Source: Synergistales bacterium
GTDB lineage: Bacteria > Synergistota > Synergistia > Synergistales > Aminobacteriaceae
Length of the DNA stretch: 10,017 nucleotides
NCBI GenBank assembly: GCA_025997955.1
Contig: BNVH01000101.1
Coordinates: 1-10,017 of the forward strand
Direction: 5' to 3'
A program made the translations under genes and the position numbers. Below are positions 1-6,505 of this stretch, piece by piece. Below the pieces are notes generated by a model that did no database searches, had not been told where the DNA came from, and saw only the letters and a program-made list of their open reading frames with translations. Each line of letters begins with the position of its first letter. The first letter of the stretch is position 1.

Positions 1-169
1 AGTCCGACCCCGCTCTTGGCAGTTCCATACCAGTTATGCCGGTCACTTCCTTTGAAGTGTCCATATCAGAGGCTAAGTCAGGCATAAAATAACCAATAGC
101 GTCCCTTGCGCCGTCAACTATCGCATGTTTCCACGCGGTGTCTCGCCATTTGTGCGGGCGCTTGTTCAT
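1..169 (-). CDS. 5' end of an unidentified protein, possibly PD-(D/E)XK/Rpn-like (partial)
   Basis: An ATG at 169-167 opens a frame with no stop to the left edge, about 56 codons. The protein starts MNKRPHKWRDTAWK and continues through IGYFMPDLASDMD to a PRAGSD stretch. The W-K-x-x-I pattern followed by a hydrophobic 'YFMPDLA' block and an acidic 'DMD' recalls the N-termini of Rpn/PD-(D/E)XK-type putative transposase proteins, but the catalytic region lies outside the window, so this is a weak family guess. An in-frame TAA at 184-182 bounds the frame upstream; the only other possible start is a TTG at 181. No good Shine-Dalgarno precedes the ATG. A 12-codon mini-ORF (204-166) ends with its TGA overlapping this ATG as ATGA, so coupled translation is possible. 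It lies downstream of the operon, same strand. Confidence 0.5.
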   Translation of the reverse strand, partial: MNKRPHKWRDTAWKHAIVDGARDAIGYFMPDLASDMDTSKEVTGITGMELPRAGSD

Positions 170-235
170 ATCAGATACCAATTACGGCAACGCCAAAGAT
201 TCATAAGAATAATAACCCACCTCTTTCTTTTTCGT

Positions 236-241
236 ATTATA
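236..241 (-). promoter_or_regulatory. Possible -10 box for the left-edge gene
   Basis: The minus strand reads a perfect TATAAT about 67 bases upstream of the 169 start. No recognisable -35 box sits 16-18 bases further upstream, so this is only a candidate. It lies just outside the left arm of the inverted repeat at 251-314, which would then be the upstream flank of the promoter. Confidence 0.3.
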
Positions 242-250
242 TCAAACTAA

Positions 251-314
251 TACCAATTCGCGATCTAACGGATAGTTAATCCTCTATTCTCAATATGTAG
301 ATTGCGAATTGGCA
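251..314. repeat. 64-bp inverted-repeat element with 17-bp arms
   Basis: The left arm (251-267, TACCAATTCGCGATCTA) and right arm (298-314, TAGATTGCGAATTGGCA) are inverted copies matching at 15 of 17 positions, around a 30-base centre. No run of T follows on either side, so it does not look like a rho-independent terminator. Clean ends and a short AT-rich core fit a miniature inverted-repeat element or paired insertion-sequence ends. A related AATTGGTAT word recurs on the minus strand near 184-176. There is no perfect target duplication at its edges. Confidence 0.55.
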
Positions 315-342
315 GGAGGAGCCCCGAACAAGATTTGTTTAT

Positions 343-2649
343 TTATACCGCAAGCGCGCCGAAAGGGCAGGCCTTGACGCATGCCGGTTTCAAACCTGCT
401 CGCGTTCGCTCGTTGCATGGATCACAGCTGCGCTCGCCCCCATCCAAGCAGGCCACTACGCAGGCCCCGCAGTTCACGCAGTTTGAATTCGGTTTGGGCA
501 TTCCGCTCATCCTTGCGACACTTCCTTGTCCTTGCCGGTCGTTTTTGCGCACAATTTCGAGTTTGCACAGCGCGGATTTGTAGCCGGGGAAGCCGGAGAT
601 GGGGTCGAGGTAGTTTCCGTCAAAAAGCTGATTCGCGTTGGCGTCCCCCCAGCCGTGGTACATGTGCGCCACGCCGCGCATCGCCATTGAAGTCGGGTTG
701 GCCTTCACTTCGATAGCGCCGAAAGGGGTGGAGACGCGTATAGTGTCGCCCTTTTCGATACCCAAAGCGCGGGCGTCATCAGGGTTGATGTCCGCCGCCG
801 GGTGGTCGGGACGTAAGCCTCTGAGCCAGGAAAGGCGGTTGACGCGGGAGTGAATGAACATCGGTAGCCTCGATCCCGTGTTGAGTATGAATGGGTACTC
901 TTTGGCCATCTCTGGCGCGCCCTCAGGGCTGTATTTGGGGGGTGTGTACACCGGGAGCGACTCGAGGCCGGGCTGCTCGCCGTACTTTTCCAATACTTTC
1001 GACTTGAACTCAATTTTCTTGCTTGGCGTCGCCGCGCCTTTTATGTACTTGCGCTCTTCTGTCTCTATCGGGTTTTTGACGAACATACCGCCGGGGTGTC
1101 GCTCCAACTCAGCTACGGTCATTCCGCTCGGGGCGAGTATCCAGTCGACGCAAGCCCTGTAGCCGAGTTTGAACAGAGGGTCGTCGGGGCAGAGGCGACG
1201 CGCTAGGTCGAAAATTATATCTACGTCGGCTCGTGATTCGTACAGCGGCTCAATCGCGGGAGCGCTGAGCTGAACATAGCCCATAGTGTGACAGCGCAGC
1301 TCGGAGCGCTCCAAAGACGTGCAAGCGGGCAGCACAAGGTCTGCCGCGCGGCAGGAATCGGTCATAAACGGGTCGATGTTGACGATGAAATCGAGGCTGC
1401 TCAAGCTCTCCAAAAACCCCTCGGAGTCCGGCCACATACGATAGTTCAGCCCAAAACCGATAAGGCATTTGAGCGGGTAGGGACGCCCTGTGCGCAGTTG
1501 TTCAGGCAGGTACATGGCCTGCGCCTCTCCTGTGGCCGCTTCCATCCAGACGGGAAATTTTTCCGCGCCGACGCGGGGAGCCATCTCCGAGAACGTGCGG
1601 GGGTTCTCGAACTCGTGCTCGCGGCTCAAGAATTTGCCGGAGGCGTGGAGGTAACTGGACGGGGTGGCTAATTGGCCGCCTTTGATGTCGTAGTTGCCCG
1701 TGAGCGCCACCAGCATGAAGACGGCTCGGTAATTTTGAACGCCGTTGGTGTGATGCACGACAGGCGAGGCGCTCTGCATGACGCAAGCGGTTTTGGACGC
1801 CGCGAACATCTTTGCCGCCGCTATTATGTCCTCCGCCGGAACCTCTGTCAATTCCTGCGCTTTAAGGGGCGTGAAGCTTTTGACGTATTCCCGATATTCC
1901 TTAAAACCGTAGGTAAAGTTATCAATAAAATCTTTGTCGTGGAGATTTTCTTCGATAATGACATTGGCCATAGCGAGAGCCAGCGCGCCGTCGGCGCCGG
2001 GGCGGACGCGGAGGTGAATATCGGCGCGGGCTGTGGTAGGGGTCTTGCGCGGGTCAACCACTATCATTTTCATGCCCCTTTTCAGCGCGCTGTCTATCGC
2101 CATGCCGCGCCCAAGAGACGAGTGGTACGGGTTGCCGCTCCATACTAAGAGGCAGTCGGTATTGGCGATATCCGGGCCGGCCGGCAAACCGAAAACCAAT
2201 TTCTGGGCCATTACAACCGCTGTCGAGCATGTGCTGGATTCTGTGCAGTAGTTCGGGGAGCCGAACGCGTGAGAGAGCCGTCTCAGGTATGGGCGAAAAT
2301 ACTTTGTATACCCGGAGAAGAAAATCACCGACTCTGGCCCAAACTCGGCCTTTGCGGACGCAAATTTTTCCGCGGTCAGGTCAAGCGCCTCGTCCCACGA
2401 AATGGGTTCAAACTGCCCGCTCCCCCGAGGACCGACGCGCTTGAGAGGTGTTTTTATCCTGTCTTCGTGATATACATACTGCCGTGTGGCCGCGCCTTTG
2501 GAGCAAAGCGACCCTTTGTTGAACGGGTGTTCCTCGCTGCCCTCAATTTTGATTACAGAGCCGTCTTTGACAAAGACATCCAAGCCGCATTGAGTCAAAG
2601 GGTCGCATATAGCGCAAAGTGATTTCTTGATCTCAATACCGGTATCCAT
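343..2649 (-). CDS. Molybdopterin (Mo/W-bisPGD) oxidoreductase with fused C-terminal two-cluster ferredoxin domain
   Basis: A 768-residue DMSO-reductase superfamily catalytic subunit. The N-terminal [4Fe-4S] site uses C12, C15, C21 and C49, the last in a GSLCSKG motif. C141, in SSTCSTA after FGSPNYC, is the likely metal ligand, as in polysulfide/thiosulfate-reductase-like members. The dinucleotide-binding domain spans about 585-700 (LNTGSR; HPAADINPDDA; AHMYHGWGDANANQ). Residues 724-761 add C-x2-C-x2-C-x3-C and C-x2-C-x11-C-x3-C-P (GLKPACVKACPFGAL), which resemble cysteine groups I and IV of DmsB/PhsB-type electron-transfer subunits. There is no twin-arginine signal, so it should be cytoplasmic. 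The ATG at 2649 lies 3 bases after the preceding stop with only a weak Shine-Dalgarno, implying coupled translation as the last operon gene. The substrate is unknown; no separate beta or membrane subunit is present. Confidence 0.9.
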   Translation of the reverse strand: MDTGIEIKKSLCAICDPLTQCGLDVFVKDGSVIKIEGSEEHPFNKGSLCSKGAATRQYVYHEDRIKTPLKRVGPRGSGQFEPISWDEALDLTAEKFASAKAEFGPESVIFFSGYTKYFRPYLRRLSHAFGSPNYCTESSTCSTAVVMAQKLVFGLPAGPDIANTDCLLVWSGNPYHSSLGRGMAIDSALKRGMKMIVVDPRKTPTTARADIHLRVRPGADGALALAMANVIIEENLHDKDFIDNFTYGFKEYREYVKSFTPLKAQELTEVPAEDIIAAAKMFAASKTACVMQSASPVVHHTNGVQNYRAVFMLVALTGNYDIKGGQLATPSSYLHASGKFLSREHEFENPRTFSEMAPRVGAEKFPVWMEAATGEAQAMYLPEQLRTGRPYPLKCLIGFGLNYRMWPDSEGFLESLSSLDFIVNIDPFMTDSCRAADLVLPACTSLERSELRCHTMGYVQLSAPAIEPLYESRADVDIIFDLARRLCPDDPLFKLGYRACVDWILAPSGMTVAELERHPGGMFVKNPIETEERKYIKGAATPSKKIEFKSKVLEKYGEQPGLESLPVYTPPKYSPEGAPEMAKEYPFILNTGSRLPMFIHSRVNRLSWLRGLRPDHPAADINPDDARALGIEKGDTIRVSTPFGAIEVKANPTSMAMRGVAHMYHGWGDANANQLFDGNYLDPISGFPGYKSALCKLEIVRKNDRQGQGSVARMSGMPKPNSNCVNCGACVVACLDGGERSCDPCNERTRAGLKPACVKACPFGALAV

Positions 2650-2652
2650 GAC

Positions 2653-2988
2653 CTAAAGCGTAATAACCTGGTCAACTCCGCCTATTTCCCCCAAAATGGA
2701 ATAAAGATTGGGGAAGCAGCCGATAAAAGCGCCCGGGACTAATTTTTTTTCTATCTTGCGCTCAATGGCGCACTGGTCACAGGCCATGAGTAACATACCG
2801 GTCTTGTCGGCGATTTTGCTGAGACGCTCTCCCATATCCGTGCCCTCCACCAAGAAAAACGTGTTGTCCATAAAGAAGAACATCCCGGCGACATCCGCCC
2901 CGTGATGACCTGCCTCTAACTGCGGGATAATCATTGTGTTCAATATCTTCTGAGACGTCGTTGTCGCAAATACGTAAGCTACTTTCAT
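2653..2988 (-). CDS. saoD: DsrE-like small protein (SaoD-like)
   Basis: A 111-residue soluble protein of the DsrE/DsrF-like fold: an N-terminal strand MKVAYVFATTT, then a nucleotide-fold-like alternation of strands and helices. Cysteines C70 and C73 form a CDQC motif and C91 sits in GCFPN; such cysteines in DsrE relatives carry sulfur or bind soft ligands. I chose the ATG at 2988 because AAAGGTGG lies 7 bases upstream; the longer frame from 3006 would overlap saoA's stop and has no ribosome site. It starts 14 bases after saoA and ends 3 bases before the molybdopterin enzyme. The name rests on context and remembered family description (a DsrE-related member of the SAO set). Its likely role is thiol-based handling or delivery of the system's substrate in the cytoplasm; that is inference. 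Confidence 0.75.
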   Translation of the reverse strand: MKVAYVFATTTSQKILNTMIIPQLEAGHHGADVAGMFFFMDNTFFLVEGTDMGERLSKIADKTGMLLMACDQCAIERKIEKKLVPGAFIGCFPNLYSILGEIGGVDQVITL

Positions 2989-3002
2989 GATAAAACCACC
3001 TT

Positions 3003-3761
3003 TCAAATTTCCTTAAATGCCTTCCTGAGCAGGGAGTTCAATCGCGTTTTGTGTTTTTCATAGGCCTCCGCTTCCCTGTCTCTTGGGCGGGGAAGGTCGA
3101 TAAACACGTCGTCTAATATACGCCCCTGTTTGGACGAAAGCACTATTACTCTGTCGCTGAGGTAGACGGCTTCGTCAACGTCGTGAGTGACCATGATAAC
3201 CGTGATTTGCTCTTTCAGCCAGAGCGACTCCAACTCTTCTTGGAGCTTTTGGCGCATTTGAAAATCGACTGCTCCCATAGGCTCGTCCATCAGCAGTATT
3301 TCAGGACGGCCCGCAAGCGCTCGTATAAAGGCGGTGCGCTGTTTCATGCCTCCCGAGAGCTCTTTTGGGAAAAAATTTTCCTTGCCATCAAGCTGCGCCA
3401 TATTCAAAAGACGCGCGGCTGTTCGCTCGCGTTCTTCTCTTGGCACATTTTGCTGCTTCATGGGGAACATGACATTTTCCTTCACCGTCATCCAGGGGAA
3501 AAGCGCGTAGTTTTGGAAAACGAACCCCCTGTCCGGCCCGGGACGCGACACCTTGCGGTTGCCAAGCAGAATGTTGCCGCTTGTAGCGTCCTGAAAACCG
3601 GCCAAAATCGAGAGCAACGTCGTTTTGCCGCAACCAGAAGGCCCCAGAATGCTGACGAACTGCCTGTCTTCGACCTCGAAAGAAATATCCCCCAAAACCA
3701 CGCGGGTATCATCACCACGGGAAAATGTCTTGCCTAAGTGCTCTACTTTCAGCTTGATCAT
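3003..3761 (-). CDS. saoA: ABC transporter ATP-binding protein (SaoA-like, nitrate/taurine type)
   Basis: A 252-residue ATPase with a complete motif set: Walker A GPSGCGKT (40-47), Q-loop Q83 in FVFQNYALFPW, signature LSGGMKQR (135-142), Walker B ILLMDEP (155-161), D-loop around 163-166 and switch histidine H193 in VTHDVDEA. The LSGGM form and overall length are typical of the SsuB/TauB/NrtD-like subfamily that pairs with NMT1-type binding proteins. It should energise the permease encoded just upstream. The ATG at 3761 is preceded by GGAAGTG, the third copy of a tandem repeat covering the saoP stop and the spacer, and it overlaps the TGA of a 10-codon mini-ORF as ATGA. The ABC-ATPase call is firm; the SaoA name depends on the neighbourhood. 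Confidence 0.92.
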   Translation of the reverse strand: MIKLKVEHLGKTFSRGDDTRVVLGDISFEVEDRQFVSILGPSGCGKTTLLSILAGFQDATSGNILLGNRKVSRPGPDRGFVFQNYALFPWMTVKENVMFPMKQQNVPREERERTAARLLNMAQLDGKENFFPKELSGGMKQRTAFIRALAGRPEILLMDEPMGAVDFQMRQKLQEELESLWLKEQITVIMVTHDVDEAVYLSDRVIVLSSKQGRILDDVFIDLPRPRDREAEAYEKHKTRLNSLLRKAFKEI

Positions 3762-3790
3762 ATTTTCACTTCCATAATTTTCACTTCCAT
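3758..3790 (-). other. Possible 10-codon leader ORF coupled to saoA
   Basis: The second repeat copy supplies an ATG at 3790; the frame reads MEVKIMEVKI and ends at TGA 3760-3758, overlapping the saoA ATG as ATGA. GGAAGTG of the first copy lies about 7 bases upstream. Another mini-ORF, MEVKTWK, runs 3804-3781 inside and just beyond the saoP end. These may be side effects of repeat expansion rather than genes, but they place saoA in a reinitiation context. Confidence 0.25.
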
Positions 3791-3804
3791 GTTTTCACTT
3801 CCAT
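3762..3804 (-). repeat. Triplicated 14/15-bp direct repeat at the saoP/saoA junction
   Basis: On the minus strand the unit ATGGAAGTGAAAA occurs three times head to tail (3804-3791, 3790-3776, 3775-3762), differing only in the last one or two bases, and is followed directly by the saoA ATG. The first copy contains saoP's final codons and stop (TGG AAG TGA). Each copy carries a GGAAGTG ribosome-binding-like core and an ATG. Tandem duplication of an original intergenic ribosome site would produce this. Confidence 0.85.
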
Positions 3805-4604
3805 TGAGTGAGGACGTTGCCGGCGGCGCATATACACTTATCCATCAAGTAGCCGACGAAAGCGCCTAAGATCATCAGAGCCAGCAATTTTTCCGTCTCC
3901 ATGCGCGTCTGAGCCTCTACCATCGCGAACCCAAACCCGGCGCTCGTCGCGATGAACTCCGCGCATATGACGGCCATCCACCCGCCGCCCAAGGCAAGGC
4001 GCGCGCCGCCCAATATGTCGGGAAGCGCCCCGGGAAGAACGATGTGACGGAAAATGCTAAACGACCCCGCCCCCATGCTGCGCGCGGCGTGAAAATAGTC
4101 TTTGGAAATATTGCGCACGCCGACTATCGTGTTCAAAACCACTGAGAAGAGCCCGGCCAGCGCTATCATAAAAATCGTAGGCCCGTTGCCGAGCCCGAAC
4201 CAAATTATGGACAAAGGCACCCAAGCCATGATAGGCACCTGACGAAAGCAGCCCAAGAGGGGGTCAAGCATGCGCGTGGCCGTCTTGGACACGCCCATCA
4301 AAAGCCCTACAGGCACCCCGATAATCATGGCGCAGCTAAAACCCTTCAGGACGCGCTCTAACGTCAGAAGCAGGTTTTTCCATACGTCAGGCGTCTTGAA
4401 AAACAAGACAAAAGCGGTAAACGTGCTCCTGGGCGTCGGCAAAAGTAGTTGACTGTTGTAGTGAAGCGACATCAGATACCAGAACCCGACAAACGCCGAC
4501 AAGGATATGACCGGCGACAGAATTTTGTTCAGCAGTCCCCTCTGCTCTCCGGTGAGCTCGCTTAAAGAGATATTTTTTGGAATTTGATTCGTAACCTTTT
4601 CCAT
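3795..4604 (-). CDS. saoP: ABC transporter permease (SaoP-like, BPD_transp_1 family)
   Basis: A 269-residue inner-membrane permease with about six hydrophobic segments. The cytoplasmic EAA loop is clear at about 169-195: DYFHAARSMGAG followed by the IVLPGALP block that docks on the ATPase. RQVPIMAWVPL and the GLGNGPTIFMIAL region are typical of SsuC/TauC/NrtB-like permeases for NMT1-type substrates. I chose ATG 4604 because AGAGGA lies about 9 bases upstream; the in-frame ATG at 4628 has no such site. The start lies within the end of the preceding gene (43-base overlap), so translation is probably coupled. A single permease gene implies a homodimer with SaoA. The C-terminus has two unusual cysteines (C257, C259 in the CIC motif) near the membrane end, in keeping with a cysteine-rich system. 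Confidence 0.92.
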   Translation of the reverse strand: MEKVTNQIPKNISLSELTGEQRGLLNKILSPVISLSAFVGFWYLMSLHYNSQLLLPTPRSTFTAFVLFFKTPDVWKNLLLTLERVLKGFSCAMIIGVPVGLLMGVSKTATRMLDPLLGCFRQVPIMAWVPLSIIWFGLGNGPTIFMIALAGLFSVVLNTIVGVRNISKDYFHAARSMGAGSFSIFRHIVLPGALPDILGGARLALGGGWMAVICAEFIATSAGFGFAMVEAQTRMETEKLLALMILGAFVGYLMDKCICAAGNVLTQWK

Positions 4605-5407
4605 TGTTCCACATCCTCTTGATTCCATTCTATTCCCTTGTAAAATAGGAGCGCGTTTCGCAGACCTTCAAGAGTCGATAATTCCTCGACGGCTTTGTTG
4701 AAGCGCAACACAAAGTCGCTGAACTCCGAGCTGTCCGCGAACATTTTGCTCACCACCAGCACGTAAGTGTCAACGTCGCCGCTTGATAAGGGTTCCTTGT
4801 CGCCCGACAACATCCAAGCGGAGAGCGCGTCCATGACGCCGCCGCCCAAGAATTTTTTCTCCAAGGCGTAGCCGACCCCGGCCGGAAACAGCGTTACAAT
4901 GTCGGCGCTATCAAAGCGCGATGACAAAACATCCGCCTGATAACGGCGGCTTTGCATAACCCCCACCTTGGGGGAGTCGTTTTCGCTCCGAGTGACTAAA
5001 ACATCCGAATTTACGGCCACCGTACCGAGCAGCGCATAGCGCGGGTCCTTCTCTAAGAGTGACGCGGCCGCGTCGGGGCACATCACGGCGACATCCACGT
5101 GTCCACTGCTCATAGTCCACTGCGCCGTGGCCGAACAGCAATCCGCGGCTTTGATAATTTCGTCGGGAAGCTCTAAGCGGGCGTTGAGCGGCTTGTCGCG
5201 CAACATCCAGCGAATGGGCAATCCGCCCGTGTTGTCTGGGGCCACGATACGAATAGCCCCATCCTCGCTCGCGCCGCCCCCTTGCCTGAAAAGCGCGAAC
5301 GCGAGACCGAGAGCCAAAACCACCCCAATAAGCGCGCGTGAGCAAAATCGGGTGTTAGTCAGGGGCGCGTCCCTCAGCGGCGTAGGCTTTGGCCTTCCAT
5401 TCCTCAT
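4562..5407 (-). CDS. saoB: Membrane-anchored or secreted substrate-binding-like protein with CC motif (SaoB-like)
   Basis: About 281 residues from ATG 5407: a basic N-terminus, one hydrophobic segment (about 24-40), then a periplasmic-binding-protein-like domain (AIRIVAPDNTGGLPIRWML; HVDVAVMCPDAAASLLEKD). C90-C91 in ADCCSATAQ is the conspicuous feature; as I remember the SaoB family, this is a Cys/Sec position. C110 is a further cysteine. The start is uncertain: ATG 5407 has no clear ribosome site and overlaps saoX by 53 bases, while a CTG at 5362, preceded by GAGGGA with 7-base spacing, would give a more ordinary short signal peptide of about 266 residues total. The end overlaps saoP. It likely shares the SaoP/SaoA channel with the other binding protein; what each binds is unknown. 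Confidence 0.75.
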   Translation of the reverse strand: MRNGRPKPTPLRDAPLTNTRFCSRALIGVVLALGLAFALFRQGGGASEDGAIRIVAPDNTGGLPIRWMLRDKPLNARLELPDEIIKAADCCSATAQWTMSSGHVDVAVMCPDAAASLLEKDPRYALLGTVAVNSDVLVTRSENDSPKVGVMQSRRYQADVLSSRFDSADIVTLFPAGVGYALEKKFLGGGVMDALSAWMLSGDKEPLSSGDVDTYVLVVSKMFADSSEFSDFVLRFNKAVEELSTLEGLRNALLFYKGIEWNQEDVEQWKRLRIKFQKISL

Positions 5408-6482
5408 AAGGCATACCAACAGGGAAGAGCTCGTCCACTTCGTTCTTGATAAACGCGTCGAAATCGTCGGCTTGGCTTTCCTCAAGCAGTTTGGTGTAGA
5501 GCAGTTTATCGAGGTCTGGGGACTGCTCGAAGTTTCCTATCTCTATCAGATACCGAATCTCGTTCTCCCAGTTCTTGCGGTCGATTTTCCAGGTGAGGGT
5601 GCGTCCCTCGAAAACGGTCTTTCTGTGAATGGTCATCAGGCCGACCTCGAATGGGACGCTGTAGGCCTTGGCAAAAATCTCGGCGCACTCCACGGGGTGC
5701 GTGTAGAGGTACTTCATGCCCCTCACGTGGGCTATAGTCATGCGATGGGCCAATACGGGGTGATCTTTGATAAAGGATTGCCTCATGGCGTAGGTGCAGC
5801 ATATGCCTTGATCCTCCTCGGAAAGGAGAGACGGCTCGTCCACATCCAAGATATGGCCGGTCTTCTCGTAGATAGCCATGGACGCCCACGGGTCGCAGGC
5901 CGTATAACCGTCTAATTGTCCCACCTTCATGGCGAAATATTCGTCCTTGTCGGACATGTTGAAGACCTCGTAGTTCGACCCCTCAAGCGGCAGATTCAGG
6001 CGGCGGGCCATGCGAACCCAGGACGGGTTGTACTTCTCAGGCTCCATGCCGATGGCCATTTTTTTCCCCAAGGTGTCCTCCGCTGTAGCGAGCGCGTTTG
6101 AAACAACGAGATAGTACGACCCGCCCGAGTGGTTGTTGGCCGCTATAACCACCGGCGCGCCCTTCAAAAAGGCGAGCATAACCACGCGGTTGCTGACGTA
6201 GCCCGCGTCCATTTGGGCGGCGGCCATAGCCTCCGGGACCTTGCCGTTGCCCGTGACCTCTACGTTCAGCCCCAAGTCCTTGTAAATCCCGACCGCCTCC
6301 GCTACGGGCGCTGTCGTCATGTGGTCACAGTTGTAGTAGCCCAATTTGATGAGATACTTCTTGTCAGCGTCAGTCAGCTCGGGAAGATTCTCCGCGTAGA
6401 CGGCCGTGACAATGCCGCACGCCAAAAGCGTTCCGCACGCCAAAACCAACATCTTCTTGCACACCTTCTTACATATCTTCAT
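5355..6482 (-). CDS. saoX: ABC transporter substrate-binding protein, NMT1/SsuA type (SaoX-like)
   Basis: A 375-residue exported binding protein. The N-terminus MKICKKVCKKMLVLACGT is a signal peptide: cleavage after VYA at residue 30 is likely, although LLAC at 19-22 also resembles a lipobox. The mature protein has the two-lobed NMT1/THI5-like pattern: GYYNCDHMTTAPVAEAVGIY (48-67), NGKVPEAMAAAQMDAGYVSN, and a second-lobe AMKVGQLDGYTACDPWAS. C52 sits where members of this fold contact ligand, and a C228-C229 pair in QGICCTY could bind a soft metal. I chose ATG 6482 because the 12-residue upstream extension would delay the signal peptide; AAAGGGG lies about 10 bases before it. The gap from the permease stop is 23 bases. 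It would deliver ligand to SaoP/SaoA. Confidence 0.85.
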   Translation of the reverse strand: MKICKKVCKKMLVLACGTLLACGIVTAVYAENLPELTDADKKYLIKLGYYNCDHMTTAPVAEAVGIYKDLGLNVEVTGNGKVPEAMAAAQMDAGYVSNRVVMLAFLKGAPVVIAANNHSGGSYYLVVSNALATAEDTLGKKMAIGMEPEKYNPSWVRMARRLNLPLEGSNYEVFNMSDKDEYFAMKVGQLDGYTACDPWASMAIYEKTGHILDVDEPSLLSEEDQGICCTYAMRQSFIKDHPVLAHRMTIAHVRGMKYLYTHPVECAEIFAKAYSVPFEVGLMTIHRKTVFEGRTLTWKIDRKNWENEIRYLIEIGNFEQSPDLDKLLYTKLLEESQADDFDAFIKNEVDELFPVGMPYEEWKAKAYAAEGRAPD

Positions 6483-6505
6483 AACTCCAAAACCCCTTTC
6501 GTATT

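Noticed and set aside
166..204. 12-codon mini-ORF overlapping the left-edge gene start as a real leader peptide
   Set aside because: The GAGGTGG sequence upstream is 12 bases or more from its ATG, the peptide resembles nothing known, and one ATGA overlap can arise by chance.
251..314. Inverted repeat as the operon's rho-independent terminator
   Set aside because: The stem is AT-rich, the loop is about 30 bases and no U tract follows on the minus strand.
854..2622. Several long plus-strand open frames across the oxidoreductase gene
   Set aside because: They are antisense to a conserved protein with intact motifs and have no family features or ribosome sites of their own; GC-rich codon use explains them.
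5127..5915. 262-codon plus-strand frame across saoB and saoX
   Set aside because: It is antisense to two genes with signal peptides and binding-protein motifs, and its translation has no recognisable domain.
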